Shown piece after piece: positions 9,041 through 20,086 of a stretch of 64,000 bases of DNA. The stretch covers positions 62,001-126,000 of the forward strand of contig CALVDE010000017.1 in the NCBI GenBank assembly GCA_944326265.1, in the 5' to 3' direction. Source of the DNA: an uncultured Bacteroidales bacterium (GTDB lineage Bacteria > Bacteroidota > Bacteroidia > Bacteroidales > UBA932). The first letter of the stretch is position 1. Every line of letters begins with the position of its first letter. The translations under genes and the position numbers were made by a program. Under the pieces are notes generated by a model. The model made no database searches, was not told the origin of the DNA, and worked only from the letters and a program-made list of their open reading frames with translations.

Positions 9041-10099
9041 TTACCGCTTCAGCTGCCGCTCCATTGAGGCGCGGTGGATGGTTGTATAGATCTCGGTGAT
9101 AAAATCTTCATCGAGATCTTTTTCTTTTGCAAGGGCCCTTACTCTTTCAAGGACGGAGTTCCATCTGCCTGTCTGCAGTACGGTGAGGCCGCTGCTGTCC
9201 TTGATGCGGCCTATGGCTTCCGAGATGTCCATGCGCCTGGCCAGAAGGTCTATGAGATCCGCGTCTATCCGGTCGATGCCGCTGCGCAGATCGTCGATGG
9301 CGGCGGAGGCCCTGGTGTCGGTAATGGAACTGCTGCGGGTCTTCAGACGGCCCAGCATGTCTCCGAGCATTTCAGGGGTTATCTGTTGGGCGGCATCGCT
9401 CAGGGCCTTGTCCGGATCGGGATGCACTTCTATCATAAGTCCGTCGAATCCCAGGATCAATGCCTGGCGTGCGGTGTCCTCCACCAGGTCGCGGCGGCCT
9501 GTGATGTGGCTGGGGTCGCACAGCAGCGGCAGACCGGGGAAGCGTCTGCGCAGTTCGACCGGAATCTGCCAGAACGGAGGATTGCGGTAGTGGCTTTCTC
9601 CGTAGGAGTGGAAGCCCCTGTGGACCGCATATACGTGCTTCATGCCGCAGCGGACGAACCGTTCTATGGCTCCGCTCCATAGCTCCGGGTCCGGAACGAG
9701 AGGGTTCTTTACGAATACCGGGATGTCCGTTCCTCTGAGTGCTTCGGCTATTTCCTGGACCAGAAAGGGGTTTCCGGTAGTGCGTGCGCCTATCCAGACT
9801 CCGTTGATCCCGTTCTCCAGAACTACCTCCACATGGCGTACATTCGCGACTTCGGTGACTGTTTTCATGCCGGCGGCTTTTCCTGCATCCCGGAGCCACC
9901 TGGCACCGGTCTCTCCGACACCCTCGAAACTGCCCGGATGGGTCCTCGGTTTCCACAGTCCTCCTCTCAGCACTTTGACTCCTGTCCTGCTGATCTCCTC
10001 GGCCGCAGCCATGATCTGTTCCGGACTTTCCACGCTGCAGGGGCCGGCGATTATGAAGGGCCTGCCTGTTCCGGCGTGTAATGCCGCCTCTGATGTCAT
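9041..10099 (-). CDS. Bifunctional DAHP synthase / chorismate mutase (type II)
   Basis: A 352-residue protein when started at the Met preceding TSEAALHAG (10099), which has an AGG about 8 nt upstream; in-frame upstream Mets at 10114 and 10159 would overlap the preceding gene. Residues about 12-255 form a KDO8P/DAHP-synthase TIM barrel with FIIAGPCSVESPEQIM, GGLWKPRTHPGSFEG, VFVKNPL, and CDPSHITGRR. This domain condenses PEP with erythrose-4-phosphate at the entry to the shikimate pathway. Residues about 265-352 are an AroQ-type chorismate mutase (IDDLRSGIDRIDADLIDLLARR). This order is common in Bacteroidetes, where the mutase domain gives feedback control and feeds Phe/Tyr synthesis. The usual pheA/tyrA neighbours are absent; the gene sits 7 bp behind a Crp-family regulator. 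Confidence 0.93.
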   Translation of the reverse strand: MTSEAALHAGTGRPFIIAGPCSVESPEQIMAAAEEISRTGVKVLRGGLWKPRTHPGSFEGVGETGARWLRDAGKAAGMKTVTEVANVRHVEVVLENGINGVWIGARTTGNPFLVQEIAEALRGTDIPVFVKNPLVPDPELWSGAIERFVRCGMKHVYAVHRGFHSYGESHYRNPPFWQIPVELRRRFPGLPLLCDPSHITGRRDLVEDTARQALILGFDGLMIEVHPDPDKALSDAAQQITPEMLGDMLGRLKTRSSSITDTRASAAIDDLRSGIDRIDADLIDLLARRMDISEAIGRIKDSSGLTVLQTGRWNSVLERVRALAKEKDLDEDFITEIYTTIHRASMERQLKR

Positions 10100-10106
10100 G
10101 CCGGAC

Positions 10107-10694
10107 CTATTCATACAGCAGTTTCTTGCGGATCTTGCAGAGCCATGACGGCGTGACACCCAGATAGGAAGCCATCCTGTTGGATGAGATTGCGCTCGCG
10201 ATATCCGGCCTGAAGCGTAACAGATTCCTGTATCTTTCTTCTGCGGAGCCGTTGATCTGGATCATCTTGAGCTCTGATGTGTAGAACTGGCCCATGGCTA
10301 TGTCAAACATCCATAGGGCGAACTCGTTGGACTCTCTCATCATGGAGAAGAAATCCTCCTTGGATATCCTCAGTACCGTGGAAGCGGTCTTGCAGGACTC
10401 GATCTGTATGACTGCCGGCTGGTTCATGTATACGGACTGGGGTGAGCACATGAACGTGCCGGGGAAGGCGAAGCCGAAAGTCACCTCCTTGTCTCCCTTG
10501 AAATACAGAAGCTGGATAATGCCCTCCTTGACAATGTAGATGCCGGTGTCTGTGGCTCCGTATCCTACAACGATGCCACCGGGCTTTATCCGGATCTCTT
10601 TGGCGCAGCTCAACAGTTTGTTGATCAGATCTGTAGAGGGAGCGAATGTCCCTTCCTTCCTGAGCGTGTCCACGAAACTGGAATCATTTCCCAT
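10107..10694 (-). CDS. Crp/Fnr-family transcriptional regulator
   Basis: A 195-residue regulator. Residues about 15-125 form a cyclic-nucleotide-binding-like beta roll (GIVVGYGATDTGIYIVKEGI, then GDKEVTFGFAFPGTF). A dimerisation helix follows, and a C-terminal helix-turn-helix (ASAISSNRMASYLGVTPSWL, CKIRKKL). The pattern YLGVTP..L.KIRKKL is typical of Bacteroidetes Crp/Fnr proteins. There is no cysteine set for an Fnr Fe-S cluster. It ends 7 bp before the DAHP synthase-mutase start, so the two are probably cotranscribed, and it diverges from the lipoprotein at 10772. The regulated genes and ligand cannot be deduced here. Confidence 0.9.
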   Translation of the reverse strand: MGNDSSFVDTLRKEGTFAPSTDLINKLLSCAKEIRIKPGGIVVGYGATDTGIYIVKEGIIQLLYFKGDKEVTFGFAFPGTFMCSPQSVYMNQPAVIQIESCKTASTVLRISKEDFFSMMRESNEFALWMFDIAMGQFYTSELKMIQINGSAEERYRNLLRFRPDIASAISSNRMASYLGVTPSWLCKIRKKLLYE

Positions 10695-10771
10695 GATAAA
10701 AATAGTACTAGTACAACGTCGGTTGAATACAAACAGTGTATTTTCGTGTCAAATTTACTAATAAATATCTT

Positions 10772-12613
10772 ATGAAAAAATCTTTATTGACCATTATTCC
10801 TGTCCTGTTCCTGGCATTTTGCCTGACGGGATGCAAGCCCGACGACCCTCAGACCGCTCCTCCCGCTCTCTCTCCTGAGACGGAGGAACCGCTCAGTATT
10901 CCTGCAGAGGGCGGAGAGTGCTCAATCGCTTATAAGTTGGAGAATCCTGTGGAAGGCGGATCCGTGACCGCTGACTGCGGAGATACGGAATGGATATCAG
11001 ATATAGACTGCGCGACTGCCGGTACGGTCAGCTTCAATGTGCTTCCCAATGAGGCCGCCGAGTCCAGAAATGCGGAGATGACGGTAACATACACATATCC
11101 GGACGGAGAACTTTCGTTTGCAGTCGGGATTGTGCAGGCCGGAACCGAAGAAGGTGACGGGCCGGAAGTTCCTCAGGAGACAATCTCCATCGACGTGACA
11201 GAGATAGGCCAGAGATGGTTCTCCGCAGCCATCACTCCCTCTGATAAGGAGATGAACTATCTCGTATTCTTCAAGACTGCCGAAGCGTTCGACATGTACC
11301 CTGACATAGACTCCCTGCTCAGCTCTGACATGGAGTATTATGCCTGGATGGCCTATATGTATGAGATGACAGAGGCGCAGGCCGTTGCTGATGATGCCCT
11401 TCAGGGAGACTGTCCGGAATATCTCTGCAATGCCGAGCCTGATACCGAGTATGTTCTCTATGCATACGGAATTGACACCACTTCTCTTGAAGTGCTTACT
11501 GAAGTGACTGTGGAGAGAATCCGCACCAATACTTTGGGAGAGGCGGATTTTGAGATAGAGACTGACATCAACGGCCATATCGTTACGGCTGACATCACGC
11601 CTGTGGATTATGACGGCTATTATTGGGCCGGTGCCTGGGCTGTGGAAGATATAGACGGGGGAATGGATTTCGCCGTATGGTGCTCCAATGCATGGAATGC
11701 CTTGAGGATGAATTATGAGGTGTATTACGGTATGACAGTCGAGGAGATTTTCGCGGAATATTGCGGACAGGGACAGTCCGAGTGGGTGTTCGAGCTTCTG
11801 CCCGAGACCGACTGCAGGCTGGCAGTATTCGCGCTGGATGACATGGCCTGGCTCTGCACCGAACCGGTGTTCACAGACTTCACCACAGGCTCTACGACCG
11901 CCAGCGGGAATGTGATTACGATCAATGTGACGGCTGTTACATCCCGCTCTGCCAGCGTAGAGTTTGTGCCGGCCAATGACGATCCCTTTGCCTATATCGT
12001 GACCGAGGCGGCTCAGTTCGAGGGCATGTCCGACGAGGAGATCATAGACTACTGCATGAACCGTCTCTATGCTCCCGTAAGGACCGGCAGGTATATAGAC
12101 ACATACGGAAAACTTACTCCCGGTACCGAATACTACGCTATAGCTTACGGCAACTATAACGGCAATGTCACCACCGGGCTTTTCAAGGAGTCCTTCACGA
12201 CCAATGAGGCACAGACGGGAACTCTTGAGTTCAGCCTTGAGTACGGACCGTGGTATGATCTGATGCAGCTGGACGCAGCCAATCCTGAGGGCGGCTGGGA
12301 CTATTCTGCTATGTACTATGACTGCCTGCTGCCTGTAGATGTTCCTGAAGAGCTGGCGGACAAGGAGTTCTACTATATGCTCTATACAACGGATGCTATA
12401 TACGGATGGGATGACGAGAGGCTTTACAATGAGCTTTACGACAACGGCAATGACTATGCGCCCAGTTATTTCCTTTCCGATTACGGTCTTGAGTTCGTGC
12501 TTGTAGGATTCGCAGTGGATGACAACGGAGACTGGGGTCCCCTGTGGAAGAGCGAGCCGTTCACCATGTCTCTGGAAGGAGCGTCTGACCCGTATGACTA
12601 TGTGAACAGATAG
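10772..12613 (+). CDS. BACON/FN3-like surface lipoprotein
   Basis: A 613-residue lipoprotein starting at MKKSLLTIIPV; an in-frame ATG 36 bp upstream lacks a signal-like start and is less likely. The lipobox is FCLTGC (Cys about 21). Residues about 45-130 resemble a BACON domain (SIPAEGGECSIAY, then TEWISDI, then MTVTYTYPDG). The rest has repeated FN3-like beta-sandwich units of about 110-120 residues, marked by the recurring phrase P-x-T-x-Y-x-LY/IA (for example AEPDTEYVLYAYG, LTPGTEYYAIAYG). Such proteins are usually surface-exposed and bind glycans or host proteins in Bacteroidetes. No catalytic residues were recognised. A strong terminator follows at 12640-12682. Confidence 0.82.
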   Translation: MKKSLLTIIPVLFLAFCLTGCKPDDPQTAPPALSPETEEPLSIPAEGGECSIAYKLENPVEGGSVTADCGDTEWISDIDCATAGTVSFNVLPNEAAESRNAEMTVTYTYPDGELSFAVGIVQAGTEEGDGPEVPQETISIDVTEIGQRWFSAAITPSDKEMNYLVFFKTAEAFDMYPDIDSLLSSDMEYYAWMAYMYEMTEAQAVADDALQGDCPEYLCNAEPDTEYVLYAYGIDTTSLEVLTEVTVERIRTNTLGEADFEIETDINGHIVTADITPVDYDGYYWAGAWAVEDIDGGMDFAVWCSNAWNALRMNYEVYYGMTVEEIFAEYCGQGQSEWVFELLPETDCRLAVFALDDMAWLCTEPVFTDFTTGSTTASGNVITINVTAVTSRSASVEFVPANDDPFAYIVTEAAQFEGMSDEEIIDYCMNRLYAPVRTGRYIDTYGKLTPGTEYYAIAYGNYNGNVTTGLFKESFTTNEAQTGTLEFSLEYGPWYDLMQLDAANPEGGWDYSAMYYDCLLPVDVPEELADKEFYYMLYTTDAIYGWDDERLYNELYDNGNDYAPSYFLSDYGLEFVLVGFAVDDNGDWGPLWKSEPFTMSLEGASDPYDYVNR

Positions 12614-12639
12614 TATAAAAAAGTGTGATTGTATGGGAG

Positions 12640-12682
12640 GCGGCTGTGACGGAATAAAATCTCCGGCCACAGCCGCTTTTTG
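12640..12682 (+). terminator. Rho-independent terminator after the BACON lipoprotein
   Basis: GCGGCTGTG (12640-12648) pairs with CACAGCCGC (12668-12676) and is followed by a run of T. The inner loop adds GG/CC pairs. It separates the lipoprotein gene from the sdhC promoter. Confidence 0.85.
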
Positions 12683-12712
12683 TTGAAAATTCAAAACAGT
12701 TTCTTATCTTTG
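12679..12712 (+). promoter_or_regulatory. Promoter of sdhC (Bacteroidetes type)
   Basis: The -7 box TATCTTTG is at 12705-12712. A TTTG at 12679-12682 lies 22 nt upstream, one more than the usual 19-21; GTTG at 12682-12685 gives 19. Transcription should begin about 5-7 nt after the -7 box, giving a leader of roughly 20 nt before the ATG at 12741. Confidence 0.65.
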
Positions 12713-12740
12713 CCGCGAAAAACAAAAACAACACGACGCA

Positions 12741-13412
12741 ATGGCAAATATTTTTACTTCTTCTATCGGGAAGAAACTTATAATGAGTGTAACGGGATTG
12801 TTCCTGATAATCTTCCTTCTCCTGCATGCGACCATCAACGGTCTCTCTTTGATCAGTGCCGACGCTTTCAGGGCAGGATGCGACTTTATGGCTCTGCCGA
12901 TCATCACCGTGATGGTGCCCATTCTTGCAGCCGGATTCATTATCCACATCATTTATGCCATCTACCTCTCATGGACCAACTACAAGGCCCGCGGCAACAA
13001 CCGCTACGCCGTAGCCAACAAGAGCCAGGCCGACAACTGGGCAGCCAAGAACATGCTCGTCCTCGGTATCGTGGTTCTCGGTCTGTTGGCTTTCCACCTG
13101 ACTCACTTCTGGGCTGACATGCAGCTGCTGCAGTTCCAGGGTGTGCCTCACGACCAGCTTGCCGATCCCTACGGACTGCTGCTCGAGACCTTCGGCACAT
13201 GGTGGGTGACCGTCCTGTACATCATTTGGTTCGTGGCTTTGTGGATGCACCTGACCCACGGTTTCTGGAGCGCATTCCACACTCTCGGTTGGAACAACAA
13301 TATATGGATCGGCCGCCTGAAGGTGATTTCCTACATCGTGGCCACCATCATCTGCCTGGTGTTCGTGGCAGTGGCAGTAGTATCCTGCCTGAAGGCCAAC
13401 GCAATAATGTAA
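12741..13412 (+). CDS. sdhC: Succinate dehydrogenase/fumarate reductase cytochrome b subunit
   Basis: A 223-residue inner-membrane protein of the cytochrome b558 type. It anchors the flavoprotein and Fe-S subunits and passes electrons between quinone and succinate/fumarate. Five hydrophobic segments are visible, with heme-ligand candidate histidines: the HATINGLSL His (about 29), the HIIYAIY region, AFHLTHFWAD, and WMHLTHGFWSAFHTLGW. The last motif is strongly characteristic of the b558 family. In Bacteroidetes the gene is normally followed at once by the SdhA and SdhB genes. Here it is followed by a structured element, a terminator and a beta-galactosidase gene, so it stands alone. Recognition of the family is firm; the placement is odd. 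Confidence 0.94.
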   Translation: MANIFTSSIGKKLIMSVTGLFLIIFLLLHATINGLSLISADAFRAGCDFMALPIITVMVPILAAGFIIHIIYAIYLSWTNYKARGNNRYAVANKSQADNWAAKNMLVLGIVVLGLLAFHLTHFWADMQLLQFQGVPHDQLADPYGLLLETFGTWWVTVLYIIWFVALWMHLTHGFWSAFHTLGWNNNIWIGRLKVISYIVATIICLVFVAVAVVSCLKANAIM

Positions 13413-13426
13413 CGGTGCGCCATAAC

Positions 13427-13519
13427 GGGCAAACTGCTGCGTTGTCTTCAGCCCACGGCTCAGTCATTTACGCTCAGTAAACTCCTTCGCCGTGAACTTT
13501 GATGCCTTGCATTTTACCC
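13427..13519. repeat. Nested-palindrome intergenic element
   Basis: About 93 bp containing three nested inverted repeats. The outer pair GGGCAAACTGC (13427-13437) and GCATTTTACCC (13509-13519) complements at 9 of 11 positions. The middle pair is ACGGC (13455-13459) and GCCGT (13489-13493). The inner pair is TTTAC (13467-13471) and GTAAA (13477-13481). The symmetry suggests a folded RNA or a mobile palindromic element. From memory it resembles a sequence repeated in other Bacteroidales intergenic regions, but this cannot be verified here. Confidence 0.6.
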
Positions 13520-13556
13520 ATTCTGACACACCTTCAAATAGATTTTAGCAATAATG

Positions 13557-13591
13557 GGCTGTGGTTGAAGCATTTCGACACAGCCTTTTTT
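13557..13591 (+). terminator. Rho-independent terminator after sdhC
   Basis: GGCTGTG (13557-13563) pairs with CACAGCC (13579-13585), followed by six T. It lies 15 bp before the beta-galactosidase start, so it closes the sdhC transcript; the promoter of the downstream gene must overlap it or lie upstream. Confidence 0.8.
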
Positions 13592-13593
13592 AA

Positions 13594-17043
<3,450 letters not shown>

Positions 17044-17059
17044 CAGCATTTCCCTTAGT

Positions 17060-17074
17060 TCGGAGCCGTTGCGG
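17060..17074 (+). repeat. Half-site related to the REP palindrome
   Basis: TCGGAGCCGTTGCGG, with GCCGTTGCGG at 17065-17074, matches the right arm and adjoining bases of the palindrome at 17941-17980 (TCGGTGCCGTTGTGG). The left arm is missing. It sits 17 bp after the beta-galactosidase stop. Confidence 0.45.
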
Positions 17075-17094
17075 TGAGACAGGCACTTTTTTGT

Positions 17095-17102
17095 TATCTT
17101 TG
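17095..17102 (+). promoter_or_regulatory. Candidate -7 box for xthA
   Basis: TATCTTTG fits TAnnTTTG and lies 35 bp before the exonuclease start. A GTTG at 17068-17071 is 23 nt upstream, slightly too far for a standard -33 element, and overlaps the REP half-site. Confidence 0.5.
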
Positions 17103-17137
17103 CTCGCGGAAATATTGAACGAATAACCGATATCGAT

Positions 17138-17893
17138 ATGAAATTCATCTCATGGAACGTGAATGGCCTGAGGGCCTGCTGCGGCAAGGGTTTCGAGGAC
17201 TCTTTCCGAGCATTGGACGCGGACTTTTTCTGCCTGCAGGAGACCAAGATGCAGGAGGGACAGCTGGACCTGGCCTTCGAGGGCTACCGCTCGTACTGGA
17301 ACTACGCTCAGAAGAAGGGCTACTCGGGAACTGCGATATTCTCGCGCCATGAACCGTTGTCGGTTACTTACGGACTCGGGCTGGAGGAGCACGATACCGA
17401 GGGCCGCGTAATCACTCTCGAGATGCCGGATTTCTATCTGGTGACGGTCTATACGCCCAACTCGCAGGATGAACTGCGGCGGCTGGACTACCGCATGACC
17501 TGGGAGGACGAGTTCCGCGCCTATCTGCTGCGCCTGGATGCCGTCAAGCCCGTCATTGTCTGCGGTGACCTGAATGTGGCCCACAAGGAGATCGACCTGA
17601 AGAACCCGAAGACCAACCGTATGAACGCCGGATTCACCGACCAGGAGCGCGGCAAGTTCTCCGACCTGCTCGCCGCCGGATTCACCGATACCTTCCGCCA
17701 TTTCTACCCCGACACCGAGGGTGCCTACTCCTGGTGGTCCTACCGTTTCAAGGCCCGCGAGAAGAACGCCGGGTGGCGCATCGACTATTTCCTCGTTTCC
17801 AACCGCCTGCAGCCCAAGCTCCTCGGTGCCGCCATCCACAACGAAATCTTCGGCTCCGACCACTGTCCCGTAGAACTTACCCTCGACATCTGA
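17138..17893 (+). CDS. xth: Exodeoxyribonuclease III (AP endonuclease)
   Basis: A 251-residue member of the endonuclease/exonuclease/phosphatase fold that cuts DNA at abasic sites in base excision repair. Diagnostic motifs are [10 protein letters not shown] at the N-terminus (metal-site Asn), [10 protein letters not shown] (catalytic Glu), [19 protein letters not shown] (Asp and Asn), and the C-terminal RIDYFLVS and GSDHCPVEL (catalytic Asp-His). The length is normal and all catalytic residues are present. It probably has its own promoter. It ends 47 bp before the first palindrome of the transposase-associated array. Confidence 0.96.
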   Translation: MKFISWNVNGLRACCGKGFEDSFRALDADFFCLQETKMQEGQLDLAFEGYRSYWNYAQKKGYSGTAIFSRHEPLSVTYGLGLEEHDTEGRVITLEMPDFYLVTVYTPNSQDELRRLDYRMTWEDEFRAYLLRLDAVKPVIVCGDLNVAHKEIDLKNPKTNRMNAGFTDQERGKFSDLLAAGFTDTFRHFYPDTEGAYSWWSYRFKAREKNAGWRIDYFLVSNRLQPKLLGAAIHNEIFGSDHCPVELTLDI

Positions 17894-17940
17894 CGAAACT
17901 CTCTCATCGGATATCTCGCTCTACTGGTATCTTTCTTTTT

Positions 17941-18085
17941 CCACAACGGCAGAGTTTTCCGCGATTCGGTGCCGTTGTGGCACCACCATTCATGCTGCAC
18001 CCTCTCTACAGGCTCTCTGGGCGGCATTGCTCTTCTACCTCCTTTCCACAACGGCAGCAAAACCTGCGATTCACTGCCGTTGTGG
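17941..18085 (+). repeat. Left REP-like array (two palindromes, 105-bp period)
   Basis: Two 40-bp palindromes at 17941-17980 and 18046-18085, each with perfect 10-bp arms CCACAACGGC and GCCGTTGTGG. They are separated by a 65-bp spacer, giving a period of exactly 105 bp. The spacer carries CTCTCTACAGGCTCTCTGGG, whose reverse complement recurs in the right-hand array. The 335-bp gap 17894-18228 holds this array, a short leftover resembling the end of a further spacer before 17941, and the region upstream of the transposase. Confidence 0.93.
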
Positions 18086-18228
18086 AAGGGACTTTGCCTG
18101 CCCAATTGCACTTTCGGTAAAATATTTTACCTGCCCGATAACATTTTCCGGGATAATCCGGAATAATACAGTATCTTTACGTCACGTCCCTGCAGTACTT
18201 AGTGTACAAATCCTTAAAACATAATAAA

Positions 18229-19185
18229 ATGAGAGCACCGTATCACTATTGCTACACCTCTCATGGAGAGGTGCTTTGCCGGGACGATGAAGATTTTTGC
18301 CGGCTTCTGTGCAGGATCGCGCAGATATCGGAGACCATGAACGCGGGTATTTTCGCGTACGCGTTGATGTCCACTCATGCGCATCAGATTATCGAAACTG
18401 ATAATCTGCCTGAGTTCTCGAGGCGGCTCAGGCATTCGTACACAAGTACTTTCAACAAGAAATATCATCGGAAAGGATCCTTGGGAGAGAAGAATTTCTT
18501 CAGTCTCGAACTTCGCGGCATAGAACATAAGGCCGCAGCAATCAGCTATGTTCTGAAAAATCCCGTGCATCATCAGGTATGCGTGAATCCTTTCAGTTAT
18601 CCGTACAGTACCGCGGGCCTGTACTTCGGCAGTGCGGTCGGAAAGGCCGGATGTGGATCCGGAACGGTTCTGACACAAAAAGAGCGGGTACATGAGACCC
18701 TGGCCAGGAAACTGCTCAGGCGCAGCAAGCCATTGACGGACCTGCTTCGGCTGGATGACCGGGGAAGTATCGACCCGGCGTCATTTGTGGAGTACAAGGC
18801 AGTTGAAACGATATTCGGCACATACAATGCCTTTCAATACAATCTTCATAGGCGCGACTATGAGGAATGGAAACAGCAGCAGAAGCAGGATGGTACAGAT
18901 GATGAGCCTGTTACGCTGGGGTCTATAGAGCCGTGGATGTCCCGGGAGGAGGTTGAGGCTTTCGAGCGGAAGAGCAAGCACTGGTATAGGGAGGAGGCTG
19001 TCTCGGATATGGAGCTGTGCCGGATAATTGACACGGATATCATAAATCGGTATGGGCGGAAAAGTTACTGGCATCTGACTGAGGATGAGAAGAAAGAGAC
19101 GGCGAAATGGCTTATGGAGAATTTCAATGCCACAGAGGCGCAGGTGTGCAGGTGTCTTGCCCTGCCGTATAAGAAAAAGGGATAA
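18229..19185 (+). CDS. REP-associated tyrosine transposase (RAYT, Y1/HUH family)
   Basis: A 318-residue protein from the ATG at 18229; a GTG at 18202 in frame would add nine residues. It has the Y1 transposase hallmarks: an HUH-like motif THAHQII (His50, His52) at the end of the third strand of the core fold, and the catalytic-tyrosine helix ISYVLKNPVHH (Tyr107), matching the Y-x-x-x-NPV pattern of TnpA_REP proteins. The C-terminal part (about 120-318) is charged and helical and ends in a probable DNA-binding region (LMENFNATEAQVCRCLALPY). RAYT enzymes nick and join single-stranded DNA at REP palindromes and are usually domesticated, single-copy genes. The flanking palindromes support this. 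Its first right-hand palindrome begins 9 bp after the stop. Confidence 0.88.
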   Translation: MRAPYHYCYTSHGEVLCRDDEDFCRLLCRIAQISETMNAGIFAYALMSTHAHQIIETDNLPEFSRRLRHSYTSTFNKKYHRKGSLGEKNFFSLELRGIEHKAAAISYVLKNPVHHQVCVNPFSYPYSTAGLYFGSAVGKAGCGSGTVLTQKERVHETLARKLLRRSKPLTDLLRLDDRGSIDPASFVEYKAVETIFGTYNAFQYNLHRRDYEEWKQQQKQDGTDDEPVTLGSIEPWMSREEVEAFERKSKHWYREEAVSDMELCRIIDTDIINRYGRKSYWHLTEDEKKETAKWLMENFNATEAQVCRCLALPYKKKG

Positions 19186-19194
19186 GGGGGCTTG

Positions 19195-19476
19195 CCGCAA
19201 CGGCAGGGAATTGCGGGTTTTGCTGCCGTTGTGGTAGGGGCACGGAAGAGGGATGCCGCTCAGAAGGGCTGTAGCAGGGGGGACGGGGAAAATGCTGTTC
19301 CGCAACGGCACCGAATCGCGGGTTTTGCTGCCGTTGTGGTGAGGGGATGGAAGGGCAGTGCCGCCCAGAGAGCCTGTAGAGAGGGTGAGGCAGAAAAGGT
19401 GGTGCCGCAACGGCAGAGAATTGTGGAATTTGCTGCCGTTGTGGTAGGAGCGGTGGAAAATATGCCCGCAGAAGGG
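19195..19476 (-). repeat. Right REP-like array (three palindromes, 105-bp period)
   Basis: Palindromes at 19195-19234, 19300-19339 and 19405-19444, each 40 bp with arms CCGCAACGGC and GCCGTTGTGG, spaced exactly 105 bp. They are inverted relative to the left array. The 65-bp spacers are homologous to one another and to the reverse complement of the left spacer (shared core GCCGCCCAGAGAGCCTGTAG in two of them). A diverged partial spacer (19445-19476) runs up to the lutC stop codon. The hairpins could also act as a transcription barrier between the convergent genes. Confidence 0.93.
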
Positions 19477-20073
19477 TTACAGGAGGATGACGGAGACGTC
19501 GCGGGGACCGTGGGCACCGATGACGAGGGCCTGCTCGATGTCGGCGGTCTTGGAGGGGCCGGCGATGAAGCTGCCGAAGTCGTAGGTGTCGAAGTCTTCC
19601 CGGGAGTAGGCCTCGTGCATGGTGCATACGATCTGGGTGCGGTCCAGGAGGATGACCAGGGCCTCTGGGATGAACAGCAGGGCCTTGTGGCGGAATGTCC
19701 GGGGGATCCAGACGGCGCCGTTCTCGGCGACTCCGAAGGCTCCGCGGACGATGGCGATGTCGGTGCCGGCCAGGCTGCGGGGGTCTTTCAGTTCGTCGGG
19801 GTTGAAGGTGGCGCAGGCAGCGGCTTCGGGCAGGCTGGAGGCTATCCGCTTGGCGTCGGGGTATGTCCGGCGGACAATCGCGGCGACCGCGTCGGAGGCA
19901 GCTCGGCCTTCCTCCAGCAGGAAGCAGCGGGCAGCGGCGGCCTTCACGACCCTTTCCCGGAACTCTGCCAGAGGGTCCTCGAATGTCATGGGGGTGAATC
20001 CCAGCGGCCCTCTTTCCAGGGGTGCGGGGCTATTGGCCCTGAGGGCCTCAAGTATTGTATCCTTGCTTGTCAT
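19477..20073 (-). CDS. lutC: Lactate utilization protein C (LUD domain)
   Basis: A 198-residue LutC/YkgG protein from MTSKDTILEAL; upstream in-frame Mets lie inside lutB in another frame and are rejected. It has the LUD-domain pattern IAIVRGAFGVAENGAVWI and the C-terminal GPSKTADIEQALVIGAHGPR, both highly characteristic. LutC works with LutA and LutB as the Fe-S lactate-oxidising complex that converts L-lactate to pyruvate. It starts 13 bp after lutB and is the last gene of the operon. Its stop codon abuts the diverged end of the REP-array spacer, so the extreme C-terminus may have been shaped by that repeat. Confidence 0.95.
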   Translation of the reverse strand: MTSKDTILEALRANSPAPLERGPLGFTPMTFEDPLAEFRERVVKAAAARCFLLEEGRAASDAVAAIVRRTYPDAKRIASSLPEAAACATFNPDELKDPRSLAGTDIAIVRGAFGVAENGAVWIPRTFRHKALLFIPEALVILLDRTQIVCTMHEAYSREDFDTYDFGSFIAGPSKTADIEQALVIGAHGPRDVSVILL

Positions 20074-20086
20074 GAGAGTATCCCTG

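Larger units (their letters stand above)
17941..19476 (+). mobile_element. RAYT locus with inverted flanking REP-like arrays
   Basis: A single-copy transposase-like gene is enclosed by arrays of the same 105-bp unit in opposite orientations, two palindromes on the left and three on the right. This is the organisation expected of a REP-associated tyrosine transposase and its cognate palindromes. The whole block lies between xthA and the convergent lutC gene. No target-site duplication could be identified. Confidence 0.82.

Noticed and set aside
10997-12694. 565-residue open frame on the minus strand
   Set aside because: It is antisense to the BACON/FN3-like lipoprotein, which has a signal peptide, lipobox, domains and terminator.
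17941-19444. CRISPR array
   Set aside because: The repeats are palindromes with conserved, not unique, spacers, are inverted around a transposase, and there are no cas genes.
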